From NCBI GenBank assembly GCA_964412195.1, contig CAYPNP010000028.1:1-56410 (forward strand): 56,410 bases of DNA, read 5' to 3'. This document shows positions 41,704 to 50,422 of the stretch, one piece after another. The stretch comes from CAYPNP01 sp964412195 (GTDB taxonomy: Bacteria > Acidobacteriota > JAAYUB01). A program made the position numbers and the translations under genes. How positions within the stretch are numbered: the first letter of the stretch is position 1; the number at the start of each line of letters is the position of its first letter. The notes under the pieces are model-generated. The model searched no databases. It saw only the letters and a list, made by a program, of their open reading frames with translations, and had not been told where the DNA came from.

Positions 41704-42891
41704 ATGATCACGGAACTGGCGCCGGGAATCCACTGGGTCGGCGCCGTGGACTGGCGGATCAAGCAGTTCCACGGGCACGAGTTGTCCATCCCCCGGGGCA
41801 CGACCTACAATGCCTACCTGATCCTGGACGAGAAGGTCGCCGTCGTGGACACGGTGATGGCGCCGTACGCCGGCGACTTCATCCGGAACATCCGCGCGCT
41901 GGTGGACCCGGCCCGGATCGATTACGTCGTGATCAACCATGCCGAACCGGACCACGCCGGGGCCCTGCCCGCACTGATGGACCTCTGCCCGCAGGCGACG
42001 CTGGTGGTGTCCAAGCGGGGGGCGGAGAGCGTCCCCGGCCACTCCCACCGGAGCTGGCCGGCGCGCACCGTCGGCACGGGCGACCGGATCCTGTTGGGAC
42101 GTCGCGAGCTCGCCTTCATCGAGGCGCCCATGCTGCACTGGCCGGACAGCATGTTCACCTATGTGACCGGCGACGCCATCCTGATGCCCAACGACGCCTT
42201 CGGCCAGCACTACGCCTCCGCCTTCCGCTTCAACGACCAGGTGGACCGCGGGGAGCTGTACGCCGAGGCGCTGAAGTATTACGCCAACATCCTGACGCCG
42301 TTTTCCGACCGGGTGATCAAGAAGATCGACGAGGTGCTGGCCCTCGGCCTGCCCGTGTCCATGATCGCGCCGAGCCACGGTGTGATCTGGCGGGACGACC
42401 CGCTGCAGATCGTCCGGCAGTATCGGATCTGGGCGGAGCAGGCGCCGGAGCGGCGGGCGGTGGTGATCTACGACTCCATGTGGGAGGCCACCCGCCGGAT
42501 GGCCGAGGCCATTGGGGAGGGCCTGGTCGGCGAGGGCGTGGACCACACCATCGTCCACATGGCCGCCTCCGACCGCAACGACGTGATCACGGAGATCTTC
42601 CGGGCCAAGGCGGTGGTCATCGGCTCGCCGACGCTGAACAACGGCGTCCTGCCCACCGTCTCGCCGATCCTGGAGGACCTGAAAGGATTGCGCTTCAAGC
42701 ACAAGGTCGGCGCCGCCTTCGGCTCCTACGGCTGGAGCGGCGAGTCGGTGAAGGTGATCGAGGAGCACTTCGGGAAATGCGGCATCCCGCTGGCCGCCCC
42801 GGGCGTCAAGGCCAAGTGGCAGCCGTCCGAGTCCGACCTGGAGGCCTGCCGCGCCCTCGGCCGCACCGTGGCGGCCGCGGTCAAAGGGTGA
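41704..42891 (+). CDS. fprA: A-type flavo-diiron protein (NO/O2 reductase)
   Basis: 395 aa from ATG 41704 with CTGGAGGTG upstream. The metallo-beta-lactamase-like domain has all di-iron ligands: His79, Glu81, Asp83, His84 (INHAEPDHAG), His145 (MLHWPDS), Asp164 (PNDAFGQH) and a late His in APSHGVIW. The C-terminal flavodoxin domain starts VVIYDSMWEATRRMA and has SPTLNNGVLPTVS and SYGWSGESVK for FMN. It reduces NO to N2O or O2 to water in the cytoplasm, with electrons from a rubredoxin not encoded here. It pairs with ric for nitrosative or oxidative stress. Confidence 0.95.
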   Translation: MITELAPGIHWVGAVDWRIKQFHGHELSIPRGTTYNAYLILDEKVAVVDTVMAPYAGDFIRNIRALVDPARIDYVVINHAEPDHAGALPALMDLCPQATLVVSKRGAESVPGHSHRSWPARTVGTGDRILLGRRELAFIEAPMLHWPDSMFTYVTGDAILMPNDAFGQHYASAFRFNDQVDRGELYAEALKYYANILTPFSDRVIKKIDEVLALGLPVSMIAPSHGVIWRDDPLQIVRQYRIWAEQAPERRAVVIYDSMWEATRRMAEAIGEGLVGEGVDHTIVHMAASDRNDVITEIFRAKAVVIGSPTLNNGVLPTVSPILEDLKGLRFKHKVGAAFGSYGWSGESVKVIEEHFGKCGIPLAAPGVKAKWQPSESDLEACRALGRTVAAAVKG

Positions 42892-42926
42892 ATGGTGAAC
42901 CGGTGAATCGGTGAATGGGTGAATCG
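42886..42926. repeat. GGTGAAT word array starting at the fprA stop codon
   Basis: Five near-copies of (G)GGTGAAT(C). The first copy includes the fprA TGA stop codon. The complementary word (ATTCACC) recurs at 54445-54470, directly after another stop codon. Confidence 0.7.
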
Positions 42927-42961
42927 CCACAGCGGCTCGAAGCGCGGGCGGCCCCAAAATC

Positions 42962-43359
42962 GCATCCCGGAGGGATCTGGAGGACCTCCCGGAGGGAGAC
43001 AGAGAGAGTAGCCGGCGTCCAGGCCAGACCCGGAGGGTCGGCCGCAGACACCGGAAAGCCGTATCATTACAATATTTTTCTGGGATTATCGATCCGCGCC
43101 CCGGAGGCGGCGCGCGGAGGATTCATCGAAAATCCCGATCCAGATAGCAATCTTTCCTGTTCATTCCGGATTCAATCCAATTCCTGTTCACAAGTGGTTT
43201 TCCCTGCGCCCACTCCGGGGCGCGTCGGAATATATCCGGAAAACGTACGCGTTATGGTCCAGCTTTCCGGTGGCGGCGGGCGGCCCTCCGGGCCAGCCCG
43301 TGCCACCGGCTTATTTCTCTTCCTCCCTCTGGGAGGTTCCTCCCATCCCTTCGGGATGC
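42962..43359. repeat. 98-bp imperfect inverted-repeat element
   Basis: The arms 42962-43059 and 43262-43359 are reverse complements at roughly 80 percent by eye, sharing GCATCCC, CCTCCC, GAGGGAG, TAGCCGG and CACCGGAAAGC blocks in order. The approximately 200-nt centre is AT-richer. This element and the GGTGAAT array account for the whole 509-nt spacer 42892-43400; the ORFs crossing it read only the repeat. Confidence 0.7.
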
Positions 43360-43400
43360 GCGCAACCGCACATTCACGGTTATTGATTTTTATTTTTCCA

Positions 43401-43841
43401 TTAAAAAAGCTTCTTGCGCTCACATGCTAACTCAATTTCTTTCAAGCTGCCTCCATCCCCGTATCGGTTCTTGTCGAATACGTCCATAAACATCATGTAC
43501 TTCCCGTTGTACCGATTGACAAATGTGCTGGCATCCAACTCGTCTCGTGTGTCACATATTTTCACTTTGTTCTTGAATGCAAGCCGAATCGAACATTCAC
43601 TCATGTTGTGATCGCAAAGATCTTTGGTTAGGAACAGCGCAGTCGACTCTTGCTGCACGTGGAAGAAGCCAGAGACTTTAACCTTCTTACCGTCAAAATA
43701 CTCGGGGCGGGCCATCAGATCGACCATTGAGACGACGTAATACCCATGCCTCTTGAAAAGTACCTCCTGATCGTACCCAGCAGGAGTCGATTGACTAACA
43801 GATGTTGGGCAACCAGAAAGAACATTCCGAGAAGAATCCAT
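43401..43841 (-). CDS. OB-fold-like hypothetical protein, probably frameshifted at the N-terminus
   Basis: 146 aa as the open frame stands. Residues 30-60 (KRHGYYVVSMVDLMARPEYF then DGKKVKVSGFF) match a widespread small OB-fold-like family whose members carry an N-terminal membrane anchor or signal peptide. The N-terminus in this frame (MDSSRNVLSGCPTSVSQ) has no hydrophobic stretch. The overlapping frame just upstream (43715-43873) encodes a clear membrane helix, so the gene is likely a frameshifted version of one membrane-anchored protein. The region is AT-richer than all neighbours, suggesting recent acquisition. Function unknown. Confidence 0.6.
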   Translation of the reverse strand: MDSSRNVLSGCPTSVSQSTPAGYDQEVLFKRHGYYVVSMVDLMARPEYFDGKKVKVSGFFHVQQESTALFLTKDLCDHNMSECSIRLAFKNKVKICDTRDELDASTFVNRYNGKYMMFMDVFDKNRYGDGGSLKEIELACERKKLF

Positions 43842-43873
43842 AAGAGAGAGCCGATCGATCGGTACCTGGACAT
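43715..43873 (-). other. Short ORF encoding a membrane helix that overlaps the OB-fold-like gene
   Basis: This 52-aa ORF starts MSRYRSIGSLLWILLGMFFL, a typical signal-anchor. It overlaps the start of the OB-fold-like frame. It may be the true N-terminus of that protein, separated by a frameshift near 43750-43800, or a separate tiny membrane peptide. Confidence 0.45.
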
Positions 43874-43969
43874 ATCTACCTCGACCGAATTAGGGATATC
43901 AGATCGTTCTTCAGATTATTCCCGCGCAAAACTCCGGCGCACGGGGGATGCACCTACCCAGACCGTCCC

Positions 43970-44401
43970 TCAAACCCGGTACTCGTCGGCCTTCCAGTCC
44001 CGGATCGCCTTCTTGATGGCGTCCTCGGAGAGGCCATCCTCGGCGGCGCGGCGGGCCAGCTCGACGAACTCGGCGTCCGTGGCGAAGCGCAGCCCGATCA
44101 CCTGGCGGATGGTCAGCCGCCCGTCCAGCGGCTTCCCGGCCAGGATGAAGTGGCGCAGGTTCTCCTCCGCGCGGATGGCCCGGTCCTGGGCCTTCAGGGC
44201 GAACGCCCGGCAGAAGAAGAACAGCAAGCAGTTGATCAGCACCAGCGCCACGATCAGCGAGGCGCTGTACAGCCCGTCGGTGCCGATGGAGCGCCGCAGG
44301 TTGTTGATCGCCCCGATCAGGGTGACAAGCAGCAACCCGAAGAGCACTCCGTGGTACATGGGCACGAAGCGGCGGTGGTTGGCGTAATTTTGAGCGGCCA
44401 T
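43970..44401 (-). CDS. DUF6526 membrane protein
   Basis: 143 aa; GGAGG ribosome site right after a terminator-like hairpin. It starts MAAQNYANHRRFVPMYHGVLF, has two transmembrane helices, then an amphipathic C-terminal half with RHFILAGKPLDGRLTIRQVIGLRFA and AFALKAQDRAIRAEENLRHF features typical of DUF6526. Function unknown. It lies downstream of the pseudokinase gene on the same strand. Confidence 0.8.
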   Translation of the reverse strand: MAAQNYANHRRFVPMYHGVLFGLLLVTLIGAINNLRRSIGTDGLYSASLIVALVLINCLLFFFCRAFALKAQDRAIRAEENLRHFILAGKPLDGRLTIRQVIGLRFATDAEFVELARRAAEDGLSEDAIKKAIRDWKADEYRV

Positions 44402-44415
44402 GGGGCATCCTCCAT

Positions 44416-44446
44416 GAAAAAGGCCGGCTCCGCGGGGAGCCGGCCT
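44416..44446 (-). terminator. Terminator/attenuator after the pseudokinase gene
   Basis: On the minus strand an 11-bp perfect stem AGGCCGGCTCC/GGAGCCGGCCT is followed by TTTT. It ends only 15 nt before the DUF6526 start codon, so DUF6526 depends on read-through or the hairpin works as an attenuator. Confidence 0.75.
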
Positions 44447-44483
44447 GGATTAGGTTCCGTACTGTCAGGGTCCCGCCGGGGGC

Positions 44484-47400
44484 TCACTTCAGGATCTTCA
44501 GGTACTCCGGCAGGATCTGCTGGATGTCGACGAAGGCGTTGGCGTTCTTGATCTCGAACTTGTATTTCTTTTCACCGATCTGGAAGTTCATCTCCGAGCC
44601 CTTGGAGAAGGACAACCCCTTGACCGCCTTGAGGGGCTGGGTGAAGCCGTCCTTGCTCTCGGACGTCTCGTATCGGATGGAGTCCGGGGTGAAGCTCATG
44701 TAGCCGGAGCAGCCGCCGAAGACGTGCTTGTGCTCCACCGCGATGGACCGGTTCACCAGCGCGCCGAAAGACTTGCGGACCTCCAGCTCGCGGATCATGC
44801 CCTGCAGCTTGTCCACCGGGTAGTTGGGCACTCCGCCCAGCTGGGCGACCCGCTGCAGGTGGGTGATGGCCAGGTCCCAGTTCCGGTCGGTCTGCGCCAG
44901 GATGCCGAGGTTGAGGTGGGCCAGGGCGTAATCCGGCTTGAGCTGGATGGCCCGCTTGAAGTACTCCTGCGCCCGGCCGAAGTTCTTCAATTCGAGGTAC
45001 GAGGCGCCGAGGTAGAAGTAGGCGTCCGGCTGCTGGGCGTCGATCTTGACGGACTGCTCGAGGAGGTCCACCGCGCCGGAATAGTTGCCGCGCTTGTACT
45101 CGGCGATGCCGTTGGCCAGCAGGGTGCGGCCGCGGTTGGCCGTCTCCTGCTGCTGCCGGTCGCGCTCCTGCTGCTGCCGCTGGCTGTCCAGGTCGGCCAA
45201 CTTCTGGTTGAGCCGGTCGAGCTTGGCCTCCATCGCGCGGTCGCCGGGGTAGTACCGGTTGTAGGCCATGATCAGGGTCTTGGCCTTGTCGTAGTTCTCG
45301 GACAGGATGGCCTCGTCCGCCTGGAGCGGCACCTGGTTTTTGATCCGCTGGATCATGCCGTTGGCGAACTTGTTGGTGTTCTCCAGCCGCTTGATCTGGC
45401 TGCACAGCTCGTAGGCGTTGTCTTCGGGCGGGGTGATGAGGCGCCCCTCGGCGAAGGCGCTCTGGGCGCGCTTGGTCAGGTCCTTGATCGTCTCGGTCTT
45501 CTTGGCCTGGAGCAGCTTGACCTCGGCCGAGGCCTTCTCCAGGGCCGGCGGGAGCTCGGGATCGTCCGGCGCGATCTGGACCAGCTGGGTGTACAGCTTC
45601 TCCGCCAGGAACCAGTTCTTGGCGGCGGCGGCCTTCCCGGCCCGCTCCTTGACGGCGTCGACGATCTTCTGGCGCATTTCCAGGGCGAAGGGATTCTGGG
45701 CGTCGAGCTGCAGGATCTGCTGGCAGTAGGTCAGCGCGCAGTCCTCCTGCGGCTCAATGTAGCGCTTCTGCGAGTAGGCCAGGTCGGCCTTGCCCCGCAG
45801 GTCCTCGATCTGGGCGATCTGCTCCTCGGTCGGCCCCTGGGGGGGCGTCGTGGTGGTGGTGGCGGTCTCGCCGATCTTCTCCAGCTGGAAGATGTCCAGT
45901 TTGAGGTTCTTGTTCGCCTCGATCGCGATTTCCTTCTCGATGGGCTTGTAGCCGCCCTTGGCCACCTTGAGCAGGTGGTTGCCGGCCTCGATGTTCTCCT
46001 GGGTGGTGGGGGTCATGCCGATCTGGTCGCCGTCGAGGTAGACCGCGGCCTGGTCCGGGTAGGAGCGCACCGTCACCGATCCGTACTTGGGCTTCAGGAT
46101 GTAGTAGACCAGGAAGGCGCCCACGGCGAGGATGCCGAGGAACACCACGGCCGCCACCGAGATGATGACGATCTTCGCGCCGGACTTGCCCTTCGGCGGG
46201 GCCGGGGCCCCCTCCGGCGGGGCCGGCCAGCCGGCGGGGACTTCCTCGGGCGGGCCGGCGGGCGGCGGCGTGATCGCCCGGGTTTCGCCGGTGGCCCGGC
46301 GCAGCCGGATCGGTTCCGAGGCCAGCTCGGGCGGCAGGGGCGGCAGGCCGGAGGCCGGCGGCGGGGGCGGGGCGGGGGCCTGCGGCAGCGGCTCGTACTG
46401 CCTCGTCTCCGGGAGGGGCGGCGGCGCCTGGTACGCCGGGAGGCCCTGCGCCGGGGTGGGCGCCGGGGGCGGCGGAGGCGGCGGCGGGGGCGGCACCGGG
46501 GGTTCCGGGCCGGCGAAGACGGTCTTTGACAGGTCCGGGCCCGCGAACACGGTTTTCTGGAGGTCCGGCGCCGGGGCGGCGGGGGCGGCCGGCGGCGGGG
46601 GTGGCGGGGCGGGGGGCGGAGGCGCCGGCTGCTTGCCGGTGTCCACCATCATGGTCTTGCCGTACAGGTCCTCCTCCGCCGGGGGCGGGGCGGCCGCGGG
46701 GGCCTTGAGCAGTTCGGACAGCGTGTCCTCGTCGTCCGTGAAGGCGTGCTCCGCCGGCGGGTGCGCGGTCGCCGGGACCTGGCCGCCGATGAAGACGGTC
46801 TTGGCTTCGCGCGCCGCGTCAAAAGTCGGGGGGCGGTCGCCGATGAAGACGGTCTTGCCTTCGTAGACGTCCGCCGCGGGGGGCTTGGTCCCGATGAACA
46901 CCGTCTTGGTGTCGGCGGGCGGCGGCGCGGCCGCCGCGCCCTGGCCGCCGATGAAGAGGGTCTTGCCCTCGTCCGGCTCCTCCGCGGGGGGCTCGGGGGC
47001 CGGCGGGAACGTCTCGTCCTCGGCCGCCGATCGGTCCGCCCGGAAATCCGGCTGGTCGGCGCCGATCTCCTCCAGCATGATCTCGCCCTCGGCGAGCGGC
47101 GGGACGGCCGGAAGCTCCTCCGGCGGCGCTTCCGGAAATTCCTCGGGCGGCGCCTCTTCCTCCATGAGCTCCTTCCGCTGGATCATAAGGGTCTTGGACA
47201 GCGGCGGGGACTTCTTCTTGCCGCCCGGCGCCGGCGGCGGCACCACCTCGGTGGTGTCCAACCGCTCCGCCTGGGCCTGCCGCTCGGCCTCCTCGCCGGC
47301 CATGTCGCGGGCCAGGTCGGTTTTCATCCGCATGATGGTCGGCTCGGCCTCGTGCTTCAGGCCCTCGCCGATCCGCTGCAGGATGACCTTGATCTCCTTG

Positions 47401-48335
47401 ATGCTCTGGAAGCGGTCGCTCTTCTTCTTCTGCAGGCAGTGGTCGATGACGCTGTCCCACTGCGGATGGATGGCCCGGCACTGGGGCAGCTGGCGCAGGG
47501 GCACCGCCTCCAGCGAGCAGAGCGCCTCCATCATGGCGTCGGCCGTGTCGGCCTGGAAGGGGAGCCCACCCGACAGGGCGTGGTACAGGATGACGCCGAA
47601 GGAGTAGATGTCGTCGAGGTCGTCCACCGCCGCCGGGTTGGTGGCCAGGTCGGGCGAGATGTAGGCCACCTCGTCCACCGAGAGGTAGTTGATGTCCTGG
47701 GTCTCGTTGAAATGGCGGAACTTCTCGTTGAGCAGCAGCTTGGAGATGCCGAAGTTCATCACTTGGACGCATTCCTTGCCGTCCGGATTGGTGTAGACAA
47801 TGATGTCCTGCGGCGTCAGGAAGCCGTGCTCGATCAGGTTGGCGTGGGCCTGGTGGAGCGCGTCGGCGATCTGGTAGAAGAGGTTCAGGGCCCGCTCCTG
47901 CTCCAGCGGGGCTTCGGACTTGAGGATCGCGGTCAGGGGCCGGCCCTCGACGAACTCCGAGGTGATGAAGAAGCGGTGGTCCTCGGTCTCGTCCATGTCG
48001 TAGATGGTGCCGATGTTGACGTGCTGCAGCTTGGAGTACTTGCGGATCGAGTCGGAGAGGCGGGCGTGGAACTTCTCGTCGCTGGTCAGGTTGCTGTTGA
48101 AGATCTCCAGCAGGACCGTCCGGCCCAGGGGCATCTGGCGGGACTTGAACATGCGGCCGAGGTTGTCCTCCCGGACCATCTCGAGGACTTCGTACTTCCC
48201 CTTGACCATCTTGCCGATCAGGGGGTCCTGCTGCTTGACAATCTTGGCCAGCGGGGTGCCGTCATCGGGGCAGAAATGGTACTCGTCCCCGAATTCCTTG
48301 CTGCACTGCGGGCAAATCTTCATGGTTCGCCTCAT
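44484..48335 (-). CDS. Pseudokinase scaffold: zinc ribbon, kinase-like domain, KT-motif linker, TM, PEGA, TPR
   Basis: 1283 aa. Residues 8-25: zinc ribbon CPQC...CPDDG. Residues 45-325: protein-kinase fold, but the catalytic residues are gone: the beta-3 Lys is replaced (TVLLEIF, Glu77), HRDxKPxN reads HGFLTPQD (170-177) and DFG is NFG (194-196). Residues 370-715: Pro/Ala-rich linker with eight KT(V/L/M) motifs, five as KT(V/L)FIG-type and two as KTVFAG. Residues 720-747: transmembrane helix. About 750-815: PEGA domain. A long helical region and TPRs (about 1090-1190) follow, then a C-terminal beta-rich PH/GRAM-like domain. Probably a signalling scaffold recognised by FHA-type proteins. It is last before a strong terminator. 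Confidence 0.85.
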   Translation of the reverse strand: MRRTMKICPQCSKEFGDEYHFCPDDGTPLAKIVKQQDPLIGKMVKGKYEVLEMVREDNLGRMFKSRQMPLGRTVLLEIFNSNLTSDEKFHARLSDSIRKYSKLQHVNIGTIYDMDETEDHRFFITSEFVEGRPLTAILKSEAPLEQERALNLFYQIADALHQAHANLIEHGFLTPQDIIVYTNPDGKECVQVMNFGISKLLLNEKFRHFNETQDINYLSVDEVAYISPDLATNPAAVDDLDDIYSFGVILYHALSGGLPFQADTADAMMEALCSLEAVPLRQLPQCRAIHPQWDSVIDHCLQKKKSDRFQSIKEIKVILQRIGEGLKHEAEPTIMRMKTDLARDMAGEEAERQAQAERLDTTEVVPPPAPGGKKKSPPLSKTLMIQRKELMEEEAPPEEFPEAPPEELPAVPPLAEGEIMLEEIGADQPDFRADRSAAEDETFPPAPEPPAEEPDEGKTLFIGGQGAAAAPPPADTKTVFIGTKPPAADVYEGKTVFIGDRPPTFDAAREAKTVFIGGQVPATAHPPAEHAFTDDEDTLSELLKAPAAAPPPAEEDLYGKTMMVDTGKQPAPPPPAPPPPPPAAPAAPAPDLQKTVFAGPDLSKTVFAGPEPPVPPPPPPPPPPAPTPAQGLPAYQAPPPLPETRQYEPLPQAPAPPPPPASGLPPLPPELASEPIRLRRATGETRAITPPPAGPPEEVPAGWPAPPEGAPAPPKGKSGAKIVIISVAAVVFLGILAVGAFLVYYILKPKYGSVTVRSYPDQAAVYLDGDQIGMTPTTQENIEAGNHLLKVAKGGYKPIEKEIAIEANKNLKLDIFQLEKIGETATTTTTPPQGPTEEQIAQIEDLRGKADLAYSQKRYIEPQEDCALTYCQQILQLDAQNPFALEMRQKIVDAVKERAGKAAAAKNWFLAEKLYTQLVQIAPDDPELPPALEKASAEVKLLQAKKTETIKDLTKRAQSAFAEGRLITPPEDNAYELCSQIKRLENTNKFANGMIQRIKNQVPLQADEAILSENYDKAKTLIMAYNRYYPGDRAMEAKLDRLNQKLADLDSQRQQQERDRQQQETANRGRTLLANGIAEYKRGNYSGAVDLLEQSVKIDAQQPDAYFYLGASYLELKNFGRAQEYFKRAIQLKPDYALAHLNLGILAQTDRNWDLAITHLQRVAQLGGVPNYPVDKLQGMIRELEVRKSFGALVNRSIAVEHKHVFGGCSGYMSFTPDSIRYETSESKDGFTQPLKAVKGLSFSKGSEMNFQIGEKKYKFEIKNANAFVDIQQILPEYLKILK

Positions 48336-48375
48336 GCTGTGAAAGTGTCAGGAAATTTTTGAAACAGTCGTTCCT

Positions 48376-48404
48376 ATTATATTCAAGAAACGGGGTCAAA
48401 CAAA
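48376..48404 (-). promoter_or_regulatory. Probable promoter of the pseudokinase gene
   Basis: On the minus strand TATAAT (48381-48376) is preceded by a 17-nt spacer and a weak -35 (TTTGTT). It lies in an AT-rich patch 41 nt before the start codon. Confidence 0.5.
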
Positions 48405-48487
48405 GCGAATCTTTGCCGGGGGCGGAGTCCCGTGCGGTGACGACGGCGCGGGCCCTTCCCGATGACGATCCGAAGCCCCCGGCCCGT

Positions 48488-49621
48488 TCAGGGGGCGTCG
48501 TCCGGTTTCTGCCGGAACACGGCCTCGATCTGCTCCCGGGTCAGCTTTACGGTGCCGGGCAGCTGCTCCCGGAATTCCTCGCGGTAGATCTCCAGGAAGA
48601 CCAGCGCCAGGCCGGTGACCAGCGGCCCGAGGATCAGCCCGGAGAAGCCGAAGAACGACAACCCGCCCAGGATGCTGAAGAAGATGATCACCGGGTGGAT
48701 GCGGGCGCCGCCCTTGATGATCTGGGGCTTGAGGACATTGTCGGTCAGGACGCCCCCCACGACGGCCCAGGCCAGCAGGAACACCGCCTTGCCGGTGCTG
48801 CCGGCGCTCAGGAGGTACAGGGCGGCGGGGACGTAGACCAGGAAGGCCCCGACCACCGGCACCAGGGCCAGGAAGGACATGACGGCGCCCCAGAGGACCG
48901 GCGACGGCATCCCGACGATCAGGAACGCCAGGCCGCCTAGCGTCCCCTGGGCGATGGCGGTGACGAAGTTCCCGAGCAGGGTGGCTCGGACCAGGGCGGT
49001 GAATCGGCTGATGATCTTCTCCTGCCGGTCCGGATCCATCGGCGAGAGTTTTCGCAGCTCCTTGAAAACCTGCCCGCCGTGCTTGAAGAGGTAGTAGGTG
49101 GCCACCACCAGGAGCAGGAAGTCGAAGAGCAGGGTGGTCAGGCTGGCGAACAGGTTCTGGCTCTGCTCCACCAGGAAGGCGCTGACGTACTGGAGCACGC
49201 TGACCATCGTGCCCTTCAGGTCGATCTTCTCGACGTCGACGAACCGTCCGAGGATGCTCCGCAGCTTCAGGAATGCCGGGTGGCGCACCAGGTCCTGGGC
49301 GGATTTCTGGAAGTCCGCCGTGTCCAGGCGGCTGGAGATCAGGTTGTAAGCCTGCAGGGATTGGTCCGCGAGGCTCAGGATCAGCAGGATGACCGGGAGG
49401 ATCAGGAGCAGGGTGAGGGCGGCCACCATGATGAGGGCGGACAGGGTCTCCCGGCCTCGCGTCCATTGGACGAGGCGGCGGTACGACGGCTGGAACGTGG
49501 TCACCAGGATGATGGCCCAGAGGAAGACCATCAGGAACGGCTGGAAGATGTGATAGGTCAGGTAGAGGATGCCCAGGAAGGCCAGGATGAAGAACCAGAA
49601 CGGGTATTGGCCCTTGATCAT
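48488..49621 (-). CDS. AI-2E family transporter (YdiK/PerM-like)
   Basis: 377 aa from ATG 49621, overlapping the nth stop codon by 4 nt. Seven to eight membrane segments in the typical pattern: two at the N-terminus, a long amphipathic middle (LADQSLQAYNLISSRL onward), then a C-terminal block with VVGGVLTDNVLKPQIIKGG and HPVIIFFSILGGLSFFGFSG, the family signature. Members export small molecules or Na+/Li+; the substrate here is unknown. It is co-transcribed with nth. Confidence 0.92.
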   Translation of the reverse strand: MIKGQYPFWFFILAFLGILYLTYHIFQPFLMVFLWAIILVTTFQPSYRRLVQWTRGRETLSALIMVAALTLLLILPVILLILSLADQSLQAYNLISSRLDTADFQKSAQDLVRHPAFLKLRSILGRFVDVEKIDLKGTMVSVLQYVSAFLVEQSQNLFASLTTLLFDFLLLVVATYYLFKHGGQVFKELRKLSPMDPDRQEKIISRFTALVRATLLGNFVTAIAQGTLGGLAFLIVGMPSPVLWGAVMSFLALVPVVGAFLVYVPAALYLLSAGSTGKAVFLLAWAVVGGVLTDNVLKPQIIKGGARIHPVIIFFSILGGLSFFGFSGLILGPLVTGLALVFLEIYREEFREQLPGTVKLTREQIEAVFRQKPDDAP

Positions 49622-50253
49622 GCGACTCCGATCCGGGGGCAGATGTCCCGCAGGGCGCAGCGCTCGCAGGCGGGCTTGCGGGCCTGGCAGGTCTCCCGGC
49701 CGTGAAAGATGAGCCAGTGGGCGAAATGGATCCAGTGCTTCCGGGGCACGACGGCCATGAGGTCGCGCTCCACCTTTTCCGGCTGTTTCTCCCGGCTCAG
49801 GCCCAGGCGCGCCGACAGCCGCAGGACGTGGGTGTCGACGACGATCCCCTCGGCCTGGCCGAAGGCGTCGCCGAGCACGACGCTGGCGGTCTTGCGGGCC
49901 ACGCCGGGGAGCTTGACCAGCGCTTCCATGGAGGACGGGACCTCCCCGCCGTGCTCCTCCACCAGCATCCGGCAGCAGTTCTGGATGCTCTTGGCCTTGT
50001 TGCGGAAGAAGCCGGTGGAGCGGATCGCCGCCTCCAGCTCCTCGCGGGGGGCCGCGGCGAAGGCGGCCGCCGTCGGGTATTTCCGGAACAGCTCCGGCGT
50101 CACCTTGTTGACCCGCTCGTCGGTGCACTGGGCCGAGAGGATGGTCGCCACCAGCAGCTCGAGGGGGGTGCGGTGGTGCAGCGCGCAGTGCGGGTCCGGA
50201 TAGAGCTGGCCCAGCCGCCGGATGATCTCCTGGACGCGCTGCGGAATCTCCAT
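49618..50253 (-). CDS. nth: Endonuclease III
   Basis: 211 aa. Helix-hairpin-helix LPGVARKTASVVL with catalytic Lys121, Asp140 in VDTHVLRLS, and a 4Fe-4S cluster with Cys189, 196, 199 and 205 (C-x6-C-x2-C-x5-C). It is a DNA glycosylase/AP lyase for oxidised pyrimidines. It overlaps the AI-2E transporter start, forming a two-gene operon. Confidence 0.96.
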   Translation of the reverse strand: MEIPQRVQEIIRRLGQLYPDPHCALHHRTPLELLVATILSAQCTDERVNKVTPELFRKYPTAAAFAAAPREELEAAIRSTGFFRNKAKSIQNCCRMLVEEHGGEVPSSMEALVKLPGVARKTASVVLGDAFGQAEGIVVDTHVLRLSARLGLSREKQPEKVERDLMAVVPRKHWIHFAHWLIFHGRETCQARKPACERCALRDICPRIGVA

Positions 50254-50340
50254 CGGAAACTCCCCGTATTCATGAATTTAGACCGGTGGCATTATGGCAA
50301 AGGGAAGCCCCCCGGCGCAACAGGATTTTCAGTCCTGGCC

Positions 50341-50369
50341 TTGAACAAGTGGAAATTTCGTCATATAAT
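50341..50369 (+). promoter_or_regulatory. Promoter of the TonB-dependent receptor gene
   Basis: TTGAAC (50341-50346), a 17-nt spacer and a perfect TATAAT (50364-50369). The predicted start near 50376 gives a 5' leader of about 285 nt before the ATG. Confidence 0.75.
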
Positions 50370-50422
50370 ATTTTCAAAATATTCCGGTGCTGTTGAGTTT
50401 TATCACGCGAACGCCAGGCCCC

